From: Nocardia sp. NBC_01503
GTDB taxonomy: Bacteria > Actinomycetota > Actinomycetes > Mycobacteriales > Mycobacteriaceae
Length of the DNA stretch: 64,000 nucleotides
Direction of reading: 5' to 3'
Assembly (NCBI RefSeq): GCF_036327755.1
Contig: NZ_CP109596.1
Span: 8,122,001 to 8,186,000, forward strand
The notes beneath the pieces were generated by a model that worked only from the letters and a program-made list of their open reading frames with translations, did not search any database and was not told the origin of the DNA. Of this stretch, positions 51,649 to 60,458 are shown piece by piece (position 1 is the first letter of the stretch; every line of letters begins with the position of its first letter). The translations under genes were made by a program, and so were the position numbers.

Positions 51649-52907
51649 TTCGGCCAGACCTCGGGATCGGGCCGGAAGCGGATCACCAACTGATCGCCTT
51701 CGAGTTCGGCGGCATCGACCGTGCACCGCCGCAATACCGGCGCCAGCCGCAGCCGGCGCCTGACCCCGTCCGCTCCCACGATCAAATCGTCCTCCACTCG
51801 TCCCAGCTGCAGGGTCGACGGATCGACCACGGGTAGATGCATGCGCATGGCGAACACCGAATGCACACCCGTTCCCGCCTCCAGCCGAACCACCGGCCCG
51901 GCCGAAACGGACGGCACCCCGTCCACATCTGTGCCAAGCATAGGGACAGGACCCGGTCCCACCCAGTTACCACTCGCATCGACCGCATAGGACAGTGCCG
52001 TTAACGAACTCAGTCCGACAGGTTCGGCTCCGGCATGCGTCACCACCTGGACCGGGATACCACCCATACGTTTACGGAGATCGGCGACCACATCCAGTTG
52101 TTCCCCGCGCCGGTTGAAATACCACTGCACGGCGGGGTGAATATTCGCACCGTAGTCGGGCGCGGCGGTCTCGGGCAGCACCTTGTTGACCAGGACGGCC
52201 TCCAGGCGCAGGCCCAGCAGCGCGGCGGCCGAACGTACCCGGGTGGATTCGGCGACCGCCACCTGTTCGGCGGCGGTGACCAGGCGCGCGGTGGTGCGCC
52301 GCTGATCGGCGATGAGATCGCGGGCGGCAGTCACCGAGGCCACGATCTGCTCGACCGTGACGGCCAGGACCGCGCGGCGCAGATCGCCGCCGATGGCGCT
52401 GAGGGTGCGCGCGTGCGGGGGCCAAACGCGTTCGAGATAACCGAGCAGGGTGTCCGGGGCGGTGAGAATGCGCAGCATATCCGCCGACGGCGGGCAGTCC
52501 AGGATGATCACATCCCACTGCCGGGCCTGTGCGAATTCGGTGATCTCCAACAGTGCCAGGATCTCCTGGACGCCGGGCAATCCGGTGAGTTCGGCGGGGT
52601 CCAGCGCACCGAGGTCGATACCGTGCTCATGCCCCTCGCCCGAGACCATGAGCAGCACCGTGCGGAAGCGATCCTCCAGCAGCGCAAGGGAATCCACCTC
52701 GATCACATCGAGCCCCGGCTGTACCGCCGCCACCCCGGGCACGCTGCCGGGTTGATGCCGGAACCGGAATCCCAGTGCGTCGCCGAGGGAGTGCGCCTGA
52801 TCGAGGGAGGCCAGCAGCACCCGCTGCCCGCCGCGCGCGTAGGCGAGTGCGGTCGCGCACGCCAGCGTCGTCTTTCCTACCCCACCCTTGCCGACGAACA
52901 GTTCCAC
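51645..52907 (-). CDS. ArsA-like P-loop ATPase (Rv2184c type)
   Basis: 420 residues. Deviant Walker A GKGGVGKTTLACATALAYA (residues 6-24), LLASLDQAHSLGDALG, and Walker B-like WDVIILDCPPSADMLRIL, as in the ArsA/Get3/MinD superfamily. The C-terminal part is extended with beta-rich sequence. No arsenic genes are nearby, and actinobacterial members have no known role in arsenite export. It starts with GTG at 52907, 32 nt after the SRPBCC gene, as part of the 53810-49862 operon. Confidence 0.88.
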   Translation of the reverse strand: MELFVGKGGVGKTTLACATALAYARGGQRVLLASLDQAHSLGDALGFRFRHQPGSVPGVAAVQPGLDVIEVDSLALLEDRFRTVLLMVSGEGHEHGIDLGALDPAELTGLPGVQEILALLEITEFAQARQWDVIILDCPPSADMLRILTAPDTLLGYLERVWPPHARTLSAIGGDLRRAVLAVTVEQIVASVTAARDLIADQRRTTARLVTAAEQVAVAESTRVRSAAALLGLRLEAVLVNKVLPETAAPDYGANIHPAVQWYFNRRGEQLDVVADLRKRMGGIPVQVVTHAGAEPVGLSSLTALSYAVDASGNWVGPGPVPMLGTDVDGVPSVSAGPVVRLEAGTGVHSVFAMRMHLPVVDPSTLQLGRVEDDLIVGADGVRRRLRLAPVLRRCTVDAAELEGDQLVIRFRPDPEVWPK

Positions 52908-52939
52908 CCGGGTGGCAGGTCGCTCGGTACCGCTCGCGG

Positions 52940-53377
52940 TCAGCCTTCGACCCGTTTCTTGAGTTCTTTCAATGCCGTATCGGTGATGACCTTCTCGGCC
53001 TTGCGCTTGAACATGCCGATCATCGGAATGTTCAGGTCCACGGTGAGTTCGTACACCACCTGGGTGCCGCCGTCGGGCAGCACGATCAGTTCGTAGCTGC
53101 CGTCCTGGGCCTTCTGCAGATCACCGCCGACCAGGGTCCAGCTGACGGCCTTGCCGTCGGGACGCCAGGTGTAGGAGAGCGTGTAGGTGTCCTTCACGAC
53201 GCCCGCGTCCAGGACGAAGCGCGCGGTGCGCGCCCGGCCGTCCGGGAGTTTGTCGAGCACCTCTACCGAGTGGGCCGCGGCGACCCATTCCGGATACGAC
53301 TCCAGGTCCGCGATGACGGCCATCACTCGATCCGAGGGGGCGTCGATCACGATCGACCGTTGAGTTCGATCGGCCAT
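52940..53377 (-). CDS. SRPBCC family protein (TB16.3-like)
   Basis: 145 residues. Helix-grip lipid-binding fold: MADRTQRSIVIDAPSDRVMAVIADLESYPEWVAAAHSVEVL at the start, then WRPDGKAVSWTLVGGDLQKAQDGSYELIV, and a C-terminal helix FKRKAEKVITDTALKELKKRV. It matches Rv2185c (TB16.3) in length and position. Ligand unknown, presumably a hydrophobic molecule. The ATG at 53377 is chosen for its AAAGGAAG Shine-Dalgarno; the frame is open to 53575. Confidence 0.9.
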   Translation of the reverse strand: MADRTQRSIVIDAPSDRVMAVIADLESYPEWVAAAHSVEVLDKLPDGRARTARFVLDAGVVKDTYTLSYTWRPDGKAVSWTLVGGDLQKAQDGSYELIVLPDGGTQVVYELTVDLNIPMIGMFKRKAEKVITDTALKELKKRVEG

Positions 53378-53420
53378 GGGTGACAACGCTTCCTTTCGAA
53401 GGGCGGGACTGGGGACGGGT

Positions 53421-53810
53421 CTACTGCGCGGCGGCGGGTGCGACCCCGGCCTTGCGACCGGCCTCGAGCCGCGCCTTGACCTCGAAGGACATCTTCTTCC
53501 CGGCCACGCGACGAGTGCGGTTGACGGCCAGCAGATCCCGCGGCGACATCCCCTCGACGCCACGCGGTTCGGCATGCATGAAGTAGTGCAGGATCACCCC
53601 GTCGAGCATGGGCTCGAGCCACACCTCCATGGTGCCGGTCGCCGCACCGGTGACGGTCCACCGAATTCCCTTGTCGGCCCGGTCTTCCCGCACCTGCAAC
53701 TGCAGGTCCGGCCACCACTGCCGCCAGCGGCCCCGATCGGCCAGCATTTCCCCGACGGCAACGCCGGACGCGGCGACGAAGGTCTGATCGGCAACCTGGA
53801 TACTGCTCAC
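53421..53810 (-). CDS. Rv2186c-like polyketide cyclase/SRPBCC-type protein
   Basis: 129 residues from the GTG at 53810. SSIQVADQTFVAASGVAVGEMLADRGRWRQWWPDLQLQV, then GTMEVWLEPMLDGVILHYFMHAEP and a basic C-terminal helix. The pattern fits a second helix-grip protein paired with the previous one. In mycobacteria the same pair sits beside pimB. No catalytic motif visible. Confidence 0.82.
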   Translation of the reverse strand: MSSIQVADQTFVAASGVAVGEMLADRGRWRQWWPDLQLQVREDRADKGIRWTVTGAATGTMEVWLEPMLDGVILHYFMHAEPRGVEGMSPRDLLAVNRTRRVAGKKMSFEVKARLEAGRKAGVAPAAAQ

Positions 53811-53857
53811 GACCGTGAGCCTAACCCAGAGCACGCCCGTGTTCGATTCGCCTCCTG

Positions 53858-53875
53858 CGCGGGGCGCGCCCCGCG
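53858..53875. terminator. Palindrome after pimB
   Basis: Perfect palindrome CGCGGGGCGCGCCCCGCG, 20 bp past the pimB stop on the minus strand and before the Rv2186c-like gene. A probable GC-only terminator or processing hairpin. Confidence 0.5.
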
Positions 53876-53895
53876 GGCGGCGATCATCGGATCGA

Positions 53896-55059
53896 CTAGT
53901 TCAGGGTGATACCGGGGGTGCTGCGGACCGGCGGGTCGAGCAGGTCGCGCAGGCGTTCGCCCATGCGGTCCCAGCGCCATTGCTCCTGGACCCAGGTGCG
54001 ACCGGCCGCGCCCATGCGAGCGGCGGCGTCGCGGTCGGAGAGGACGTCGACAATGGCCTTGGTGATGGATTCGGGGGATTTGCCGTCGACCACATACCCG
54101 GTTTCGCCCTCGCGGACGGTTTCGGGGGCACCACCCGAATTGCCCGCTACCACGGGGACTCCGGTGGCGGAGGCTTCCAGGAAGACGATGCCCAGGCCCT
54201 CCACATCGAGGCCGAGGCCGCGGGTGCGGCAGGGCATGGCGAAGACATCGGCGATGGTGTGGTGGGCGGCGAGCTCGGCAGCGGGGACCCGACCGGTGAA
54301 GACCACATCATCGGTGACGCCGAGCGACTCCGCCAAGACGTGCAGCTTCTGCTCGTAGGGTCCTCCGCCCGCGATGACCAGCACCGCGCCCGGAATCTGC
54401 TTGCGGATCTCCAGCATCGCGACCAGCAGCACATCCTGCCCCTTGCGCGGGACCAGGCGGGACAGGCACAGGATGGTGGGGCGGTCACCCAGGCCGTAGC
54501 GCTCGCGAAGTTCGGCGCGGGCCGCCGGATCCGGTTTGAACACCTCGGAATCGACTGCGGGCGGCAGGTATTCGAGCGCGGCCCGCGCACCGAAGGCCGC
54601 GGAGAAGCGACGGCGCGTGTATTTACTGACGTAGGTGATGACATCGGTGTTGTCGCCGATGGCGCGTAGCGCCTGGCGCGCGCCGGGCAGCATGGACCAG
54701 CCGACCTCATGCCCGTGGGTGGAGGCCAGAATTCGCTCGGCACCCGCGCGGCGCAGTAGCGGGGACATGAGCGCCAGCGGTGCGGCGGCGCCGAACCAGA
54801 CCCGATCGCACTGTTCGTCACGGAGCAGTTTGGCCGCGCGCCGTGCCACCAGCGGCGTGGGCAGCATCAGCGTGGTGGGGTGCCGCACCACCTGAAAAGG
54901 CTGTTCCGCGTCGAACTTCCAGTGGCTGTCACCCTTCCAGCGTGGGGCGTAGACGACCAGTTCGTCGGGGGGTAGCTGCATGGCCAGTGCATGCACGTAG
55001 GACTGGATACCTCCCGGTCGTGGCGGGAAATCATTGGTAACCAGCAGCGTTCGCCCCAT
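53896..55059 (-). CDS. pimB: Phosphatidylinositol mannosyltransferase PimB (GT4)
   Basis: 387 residues. Adds the second mannose from GDP-mannose to PIM1 on the cytoplasmic face. GT-B fold: LLVTNDFPPRPGGIQSYVHALA at the start, ASTHGHEVGWSMLPGARQAL, VTYVSKYTRRRF-type segment, LPPAVDSEVFKPD, LCLSRLVPRKGQDVLL, and ARTRGLGLDVEGLGIVFLEASATGVPVVAGNSGGAPE-type acceptor/donor region (GNSGGAPE). It corresponds to Rv2188c (PimB'). There is no fadD15 homologue between it and the SRPBCC pair, unlike M. tuberculosis. Confidence 0.92.
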   Translation of the reverse strand: MGRTLLVTNDFPPRPGGIQSYVHALAMQLPPDELVVYAPRWKGDSHWKFDAEQPFQVVRHPTTLMLPTPLVARRAAKLLRDEQCDRVWFGAAAPLALMSPLLRRAGAERILASTHGHEVGWSMLPGARQALRAIGDNTDVITYVSKYTRRRFSAAFGARAALEYLPPAVDSEVFKPDPAARAELRERYGLGDRPTILCLSRLVPRKGQDVLLVAMLEIRKQIPGAVLVIAGGGPYEQKLHVLAESLGVTDDVVFTGRVPAAELAAHHTIADVFAMPCRTRGLGLDVEGLGIVFLEASATGVPVVAGNSGGAPETVREGETGYVVDGKSPESITKAIVDVLSDRDAAARMGAAGRTWVQEQWRWDRMGERLRDLLDPPVRSTPGITLN

Positions 55060-55133
55060 GCGATCAACCTACTGCACTCGCCCCGGGAGCTCGCCCCGGA
55101 CCGAAACCTCGCGCACCCACTGGCGCGTGTCGC

Positions 55134-56147
55134 TCAGGCGCCCGCGGTGGTGCGGCTGGTAATCCAGGAGTGCCAGCGCGCCAGGAACTCCGAATAGGGG
55201 ATGCCGAGGGTGTTCCGCAGGACGGCCTCGACGGCGGCGTGATCCTTGGGACCGGTCGCCAAATGCCGGTAGAGCGAGACCAATTGGGGCTCACCGAACT
55301 GGTCGGCAATGAAGGCGCAGGCGGACCACGCTTGTTCGTAGACCGCGGCGGCCTCACCACTGGCGGGTTCGAAGGCGGCGTCGGCAGGCAGATCGGCCGG
55401 AAGATCACCCGCCCGGGCGCGAGTGGTGAGTGTCGGCGCGACCTCGGCGATGGGCTGGCGCAGACCGCGATGCGCGGTGTATTCGGCGAAACCCTCGAGC
55501 ATCCACTGCGGTGAACCGTCGACGGTCACCGCGCGGGTCGCGACATGAGTGAGCTCATGCCGCAGCACCGAGCGCAGGCCGTCCGCGCCGAGACGACGCC
55601 CCGCCTCTGGGCCGAAGACCACGCGCTGACCGGTCACCTGAGCACCGGGATGAAAGGGATCCGCGACCGTAGCCGCCGCCACTTCGGCGGGCACGTCACC
55701 GGTCGCGTTGGTGAGCGCCGCGAATTCGGCTGGGCTGGAGGCCACCACGACAACCGGGGCCTGCGACCAGTCCGAACCCCACAGCGCGCTGACCGCCCGC
55801 GTCGCCGCGGCCAGCTCCCCCGCCAGCACATCCACATCGCCGCCGCGCGCCGGATGCCCCAGCACCACACCGACTTTCCCGGCCCCGGTGTTCACCGGTT
55901 CGGCGATCACCTTGCCGTAGGAATCCATCAGCCGATGCAACCCCGACACCTGCGGATCCGAGGCGACGAGCGAGTTGTCCCCGCCCGGCACCACCGCGCG
56001 AATCTTGGGCAGCACCGAATTGGGCAGCATGAGCAGCGCACCACAGGCGGCGGTGAGCCCGGTGACCATGACCAGGGTCAGGCAGAACTGGAAGCGGCGC
56101 TTCGTCGACAACCAGCCGCGTACCTGCCGCAATGCGCTCATTGCCAC
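55134..56147 (-). CDS. Membrane-anchored gluzincin metalloprotease (peptidase MA-like)
   Basis: 337 residues. It has an N-terminal signal anchor (FCLTLVMVTGLTAACGALLML) and an extracytoplasmic domain. The zinc motif HELTH is at residues 197-201, with the third ligand probably E218 in MLEGFAEYTAHRG. This is the peptidase-MA-like gluzincin pattern. Substrate unknown; location between pimB and two NlpC/P60 hydrolases suggests envelope maintenance. GTG at 56147 or ATG at 56141 could start it; a GAGGTGG segment precedes the latter. Confidence 0.83.
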   Translation of the reverse strand: MAMSALRQVRGWLSTKRRFQFCLTLVMVTGLTAACGALLMLPNSVLPKIRAVVPGGDNSLVASDPQVSGLHRLMDSYGKVIAEPVNTGAGKVGVVLGHPARGGDVDVLAGELAAATRAVSALWGSDWSQAPVVVVASSPAEFAALTNATGDVPAEVAAATVADPFHPGAQVTGQRVVFGPEAGRRLGADGLRSVLRHELTHVATRAVTVDGSPQWMLEGFAEYTAHRGLRQPIAEVAPTLTTRARAGDLPADLPADAAFEPASGEAAAVYEQAWSACAFIADQFGEPQLVSLYRHLATGPKDHAAVEAVLRNTLGIPYSEFLARWHSWITSRTTAGA

Positions 56148-56160
56148 CTCATGGTGTTGG

Positions 56161-57216
56161 TCAGAATCGACGCGCGGAATGGAACGGTGATGATCCCATC
56201 GGCGCCACCTGGACGGGGACGCCGAATGTGGAGGCGTGCAACATCAAACCATTGCCCGCGTAGATACCGACATGGGAGATGTCGGAGTAGAAGAAGACCA
56301 CATCGCCGGGCTGCAGATCCTTCTGGTCCACCGGCGTACCGTAACCGGCCTGCTGCTGGCTGGTGCGCGGCACGTTCTTGCCGACCTGATGGAAGGCCCA
56401 CTGCACGAGACCGGAGCAGTCGAACTGTTCGGGACCGACCGCGCCCCAGACATAGGGTGCGCCGATGCGGGTGAGTCCGGCGGCGAGGGCGCTGGTGCCG
56501 CTGCCGGGGACGAGTCCGCGCAGCAGCGAATCCTTGTCGAAGCCCGGCGGGAACATCGAACCCGCGAGGGCGGAGCGATCATTGGCCGAGAGCTGACCCC
56601 AGGCGGCGATGACGCCCGCCATGGAGCCCTGTAGTGCGGCCCGCTTGGACTCCAGGTCGGTGCGCACCGCATCGGCCTGTGCGCTCGCGGCGCGGGCGAC
56701 GTCGGCGGCGGTGCGGGCCGCGGCTTCGGCGGCGGAGGCGGCGGAGCTGACCTTCTGATACTGGCTCAGTTGATCATTGGTGCGGGTGCCGACCAGATCC
56801 ACGATGGACATCTGGTCGAGCAGCTGCTGCGGTGAGGAGCTGACCAGCAGCGAGGTGAGCCGGTTGGTACGACTACCGAGCAGGGCCGAATTGGCCGCGC
56901 GATCGATAACCGGCTGATATCTGCGAATCTCGGAGCGAGCCGCGTCCAATGTGGTTGCGGCGGCCGCGGCCTTGGAATCGGCGTCCTTGGCGGCGGCGAC
57001 CTTGGTGTCGAGATCGGCCTGGGCGTTCAGCGCCTGCTGATTGAGCTGTTCGGACTGGCGCGAGAGGTCGATCAGTCGCTGCACCGCTTCCCCGGCCGAT
57101 GCCGGTGCGGCGACCGGATCGGCCAGCGCGGGTCCGATGTTGTTGGCTCCCACCAGCAGGACCCCTGCTGTGAGGGCTCCACCTACGAGTTTCTTCGTGC
57201 GATGTTGCGCTGCCAC
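56161..57216 (-). CDS. NlpC/P60 peptidoglycan hydrolase with coiled coil (RipA/RipC type)
   Basis: 351 residues. Signal peptide (KKLVGGALTAGVLLVGANNIGPALA), then a long coiled coil (about residues 45-190, SRQSEQLNQQALNAQADLDTKV onward), then the NlpC/P60 domain with C267 in FDCSGLVQW, H315 in ISHVGIYAGNG and a third polar residue in MLHAS. D,L-endopeptidase cleaving stem peptides during septation. It corresponds to Rv2190c. In RipA-type proteins the coiled coil masks or localises the domain. The GTG at 57216 is the likely start; the frame is open to 57315. Confidence 0.9.
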   Translation of the reverse strand: MAAQHRTKKLVGGALTAGVLLVGANNIGPALADPVAAPASAGEAVQRLIDLSRQSEQLNQQALNAQADLDTKVAAAKDADSKAAAAATTLDAARSEIRRYQPVIDRAANSALLGSRTNRLTSLLVSSSPQQLLDQMSIVDLVGTRTNDQLSQYQKVSSAASAAEAAARTAADVARAASAQADAVRTDLESKRAALQGSMAGVIAAWGQLSANDRSALAGSMFPPGFDKDSLLRGLVPGSGTSALAAGLTRIGAPYVWGAVGPEQFDCSGLVQWAFHQVGKNVPRTSQQQAGYGTPVDQKDLQPGDVVFFYSDISHVGIYAGNGLMLHASTFGVPVQVAPMGSSPFHSARRF

Positions 57217-57332
57217 CGTCGGCCTGGTCCCGTTCTCTTGCCCCGAGCTGGAAAAGAAGGTCTCGAATAGGTTACGAAACGGCGACCGCTTGTGTCCAGC
57301 AGGCCACGAAATCATTACGGTCGCCGTTCGCT

Positions 57333-57352
57333 CGCAGGTCGCTCGACCTGCG
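57333..57352. terminator. Hairpin between the two NlpC/P60 genes
   Basis: CGCAGGTCG-CT-CGACCTGCG, 19 bp past the stop of the upstream (57372) gene on the minus strand. The 155-bp gap 57217-57371 also carries the second gene's promoter. Confidence 0.6.
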
Positions 57353-57371
57353 GATCTTCAGTTCCGGAAAA

Positions 57372-57968
57372 TCAGATCCGGCGCGCGCCGGCGAACGGCA
57401 TGGACGAGATCGGGGCGACCTTGACCGGCTGACCGGAGGTCGAGGCGTGCACGACATTGCCGTCACCCACGTAGATGCCGGAGTGGCTGCCGCCGTAGAA
57501 CGACACCACATCGCCCGGCTCCAGCGCCTCCTCCGAGATGGGGGCGCCGGCATTGAGCTGCTCATAGCTGGTGCGCGGCAGGTTGATTCCGGCCTGCGCG
57601 TAGGACCACTGCACCAGACCGGAGCAGTCGAAGGCGTTCGGGCCGGCGGCGCCGTAGACGTACGGGTCGCCGATGCGGCTCATGGCGGCGTCCACGACCT
57701 GCTGGCGCGGGCTGGCCTGCGGGGCGGCGGGGGCGGGGACACCCGGCATCTCGACGCCCGGGATGGCGGGCAGCTGCACCGGAAGGGACTCCGGCACACC
57801 CGGAATCCCGGCGGGGAGCTGAACCTGGTCCGGCACGTCGAAGGTGCCGACGCCGGGGATGGTCACCGGCTGCGCCGATGCAGGAGTGGCGGGCAGCAGC
57901 AGCGCGCTCAGCGTGGCAGCGCCGACGGCACCGGCCGTGAGGGCCCGCTTGACGGTCTTGGTCGCCAT
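57372..57968 (-). CDS. Short secreted NlpC/P60 hydrolase (RipB/RipD type)
   Basis: 198 residues. Signal peptide (ALTAGAVGAATLSALLLPATPASA), a Pro/Val/Gly-rich linker with PGV repeats (about residues 33-85), then the NlpC/P60 domain: C115 in FDCSGLVQW, H162 in HSGIYVGDG, and H174 region VVHAST. D,L-endopeptidase. The ATG at 57968 has a GGAAG Shine-Dalgarno. It is paralogous to the neighbour at 56161 in the catalytic domain (PYVWGAVGP versus PYVYGAAGP), a probable tandem duplication with different N-terminal modules. Confidence 0.92.
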   Translation of the reverse strand: MATKTVKRALTAGAVGAATLSALLLPATPASAQPVTIPGVGTFDVPDQVQLPAGIPGVPESLPVQLPAIPGVEMPGVPAPAAPQASPRQQVVDAAMSRIGDPYVYGAAGPNAFDCSGLVQWSYAQAGINLPRTSYEQLNAGAPISEEALEPGDVVSFYGGSHSGIYVGDGNVVHASTSGQPVKVAPISSMPFAGARRI

Positions 57969-58394
57969 GGTGAGGTACTTCCAATCTGCCCCGCGACGCC
58001 GCACCGGTTTGGTGGGTCGGACTCCGCGAGGTCTCAGGAAGATTACGAGCCGATAACGGTGGTTTGTAAAGCCGCGACCAACGCACGGCGGCTGGAAATA
58101 GTTACGCGGCCGCATTTCGGTGCGACAAAAGTCACAGCAATCACGAAACGATAACAGTGGTCATTTTGCCGGGAGCGTCCACGGAGCTACCGGTCGGTAG
58201 CCAAGAGCCGGAAACACCCCCTCCTTGCAGGAGGGATTCCGAATAACAGCAGTTCAGACGCACCTTGTTCGACCTGGCCCTGACCGGCGGACTTGCGAAC
58301 CGGCCCAAGGCGACCCTTACCGAGACAGCACGCGGCAGGCAGCGACTCGAACGGTCCGTCACATCCGATCGAATTGATTCAGTTTATGAATTAA

Positions 58395-58410
58395 TGTGAT
58401 CCCGGTCACT
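58395..58410. promoter_or_regulatory. CRP/GlxR-type site candidate
   Basis: TGTGATCCCGGTCACT matches the TGTGA-N6-TCACA consensus of actinobacterial cAMP receptor proteins except for the last base. It lies in the 575-bp divergent region 57969-58543 between the NlpC/P60 gene and the nuclease gene. That region also contains a CCCTCCT/AGGAGGG hairpin (58219-58235) and an AT-rich stretch (58375-58395), but no gene. Confidence 0.5.
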
Positions 58411-58543
58411 TTCTGGCATATTCGTGCAATTCGGGGATTTCACCCCGAAGATCACGGCGTCGAATTCCGACATTTCCGCTGGTCGGAAAATCCCGGCCCG
58501 ACCGGGCGAAACCTGTCGGACCCCCGGCCTACGCTTGCGGGTC

Positions 58544-60364
58544 GTGTCCGAACAGTTGGCCTTCGACGAGCTCGAAACACCGCTCTACGACACAACGTTC
58601 GTGGTCGTGGACCTGGAGACCACCGGAACGAGCCCGCAGGGGGACGCCATCACCGAGATCGGCGCGGTGAAGGTGCGCGGCGGTGAGGTGCTCGGCGAGT
58701 TCGCGACCCTCGTGAATCCCGGACTGGCGATTCCACCGCAGATCGTGCAGATCACCGGGATCACCACGGCCATGCTGATCGACGCGCCGCGTATCGAGTC
58801 GGTGCTGCCCGGGTTTCTGGAGTTCGCGCACGGGGCGGTGCTGGTCGCGCACAACGCTCGATTCGATACCGGGTTTCTGCGCGCGGCCGCGGCACAGTGC
58901 GAGATTCCGTGGCCCGCCTTCCAAGTGGTGTGCACGGTGCAGTTGGCACGACGGGTCCTCAACCGGGATGAAGCGCCCTCGGTGAAGTTGTCCTTCCTTG
59001 CCGAGTTGCTCGGCTCGCAGACGCGGCCGACGCACCGCGCCCTCGATGACGCGCGCGCGACCGTCGATGTGCTGCACGCGCTCATGGCCCGGGTCGGGAA
59101 TCAGGGCGTGCACAGTCTCACCGAGCTGCTCGACTATCTGCCGGAGGTGACGCGCCGCCAGCGCGCGAAACGGACTCTCGCGGCGGATCTTCCGGCCACC
59201 CCCGGCGTCTACCTCTTCCGGGGTCCTTCGGATGAAGTCCTATATATAGGAACCGCGGTGAATCTTCGCCGCCGAGTGCGCAACTACTTCACCGGTTCGG
59301 ACACCCGTCCGCGCATGCGCGAGATGGTGCAGTTGGCGACCCGGGTCGATCATGTCGAATGCGCGCACGCGCTGGAGGCGGGCGTGCGCGAACTGCGACT
59401 GCTGCTCGCGCACACCCCGCCGTACAACCGCCGCTCCAAATTCCCGCAGCGGGCGTGGTGGCTGACGCTCACCGACGAGGCGTTCCCCCGCTTCGCCGTG
59501 TCCCGCACCCCGAACCGAGATGCGCTCGGCCCCTTCAACTCCCGCGCCGATGCCGTCGAGGTGGCGACCACCATCGCCGAGAACTGCGGCCTGCGCACCT
59601 GCACCACTCGCATCCCGCGCGGCGGCGCACATGATTGCCCGCCCGCCGTGGTCGGCGGTTGCCCCGCGAGCGCCCAAAACAGACCCCTATATATAGAGGA
59701 GTACGCGCAAGCCCCCGAAACGGTGCGCGCGCTCTTCTCCGGCGACAGCGACGCGATCCTGCGCACGATTCAGCACAGAATCGAATCTCTCTCGACCGCA
59801 GAACATTTCGAGGCAGCAGCTCGACTGCGAGATCGCACCTGCACTGTGCTCCGAGCCCTGCGTCGCACCCAGCGCCTGTCCGCTCTGACCCGCATCCCGG
59901 AACTGATAGCCGCGCACCCCGATGGGTCCGGTGGCTGGCAGTTCGCGGTCATCCGCCACGGCCGCCTCGCCTCCGCGGGCAACGCACCCCGCGGCATCTC
60001 CCCCATGCGAACGGTCGACCGCCTCGTAGCCTCGGCCGAAACCGTCATCCCGCCCACCCTGAACACTCCACCCCGAATCCTCACTCCCCCACCGGGCATC
60101 GCGCTGGACCCCGATCCCAGCGCGAATCCCACGACCACACCACCGGCGGGCGAGCCAGCCCACCCTCCGCTGCATGGCGCACTCCCCGAGGAGGTCGGAC
60201 TCCTGGTGCGCTGGCTCGAACAACCCGGCACCCGGATAGTCCGCACCAGCCACGGCTACGCCGAACCTCGCCTCGGCGCGGGCCCCTGGCTGGCATGGCT
60301 CGAGCGAGCCGAGATCGCCCATGCGGCCCAGGACGCACACGTCCGCCCCGATTACGGCAAATAG
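58544..60364 (+). CDS. DEDDh exonuclease fused to UvrC-like GIY-YIG nuclease (Rv2191 type)
   Basis: 606 residues. The N-terminal DnaQ-like exonuclease domain (about 18-185) has FVVVDLETTGTSPQGDAITEIGAV and HRALDDARATVDVL. A GIY-YIG domain (about 216-300) has GVYLF (221-225) and LYIG (233-236). A UvrB/C-like helical motif (SLSTAEHFEAAARLRDRT) and a Pro-rich low-conservation C-terminus follow. Members are Cho/UvrC-like repair nucleases; the exact substrate is unsettled. The GTG at 58544 lies about 7 nt after a -10-like TACGCT, so the mRNA may be leaderless. The sequence CTATATATA occurs twice in frame. Confidence 0.9.
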   Translation: MSEQLAFDELETPLYDTTFVVVDLETTGTSPQGDAITEIGAVKVRGGEVLGEFATLVNPGLAIPPQIVQITGITTAMLIDAPRIESVLPGFLEFAHGAVLVAHNARFDTGFLRAAAAQCEIPWPAFQVVCTVQLARRVLNRDEAPSVKLSFLAELLGSQTRPTHRALDDARATVDVLHALMARVGNQGVHSLTELLDYLPEVTRRQRAKRTLAADLPATPGVYLFRGPSDEVLYIGTAVNLRRRVRNYFTGSDTRPRMREMVQLATRVDHVECAHALEAGVRELRLLLAHTPPYNRRSKFPQRAWWLTLTDEAFPRFAVSRTPNRDALGPFNSRADAVEVATTIAENCGLRTCTTRIPRGGAHDCPPAVVGGCPASAQNRPLYIEEYAQAPETVRALFSGDSDAILRTIQHRIESLSTAEHFEAAARLRDRTCTVLRALRRTQRLSALTRIPELIAAHPDGSGGWQFAVIRHGRLASAGNAPRGISPMRTVDRLVASAETVIPPTLNTPPRILTPPPGIALDPDPSANPTTTPPAGEPAHPPLHGALPEEVGLLVRWLEQPGTRIVRTSHGYAEPRLGAGPWLAWLERAEIAHAAQDAHVRPDYGK

Positions 60365-60458
60365 TCGACCCGTCTGCCGAGATACCCTCGGCCCGTTGGC
60401 CTTCCGTCACCCCGCACCGGCCTTACGGTCGGCGCGGGAATCGAGGGTTCTCAGACTC

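Noticed and set aside
51645..52907. Arsenite efflux ATPase
   Set aside because: The P-loop family fits, but there is no arsB/acr3, arsR or arsC nearby, and the gene order is the conserved Rv2183c-Rv2185c one.
57969..58400. c-di-AMP (ydaO-type) riboswitch upstream of the NlpC/P60 gene
   Set aside because: Such riboswitches are common before actinobacterial cell-wall hydrolases, so I looked, but the conserved GGGGACC and GGGUGAAUC-like elements are not present in recognisable form. A covariance-model search would be decisive.
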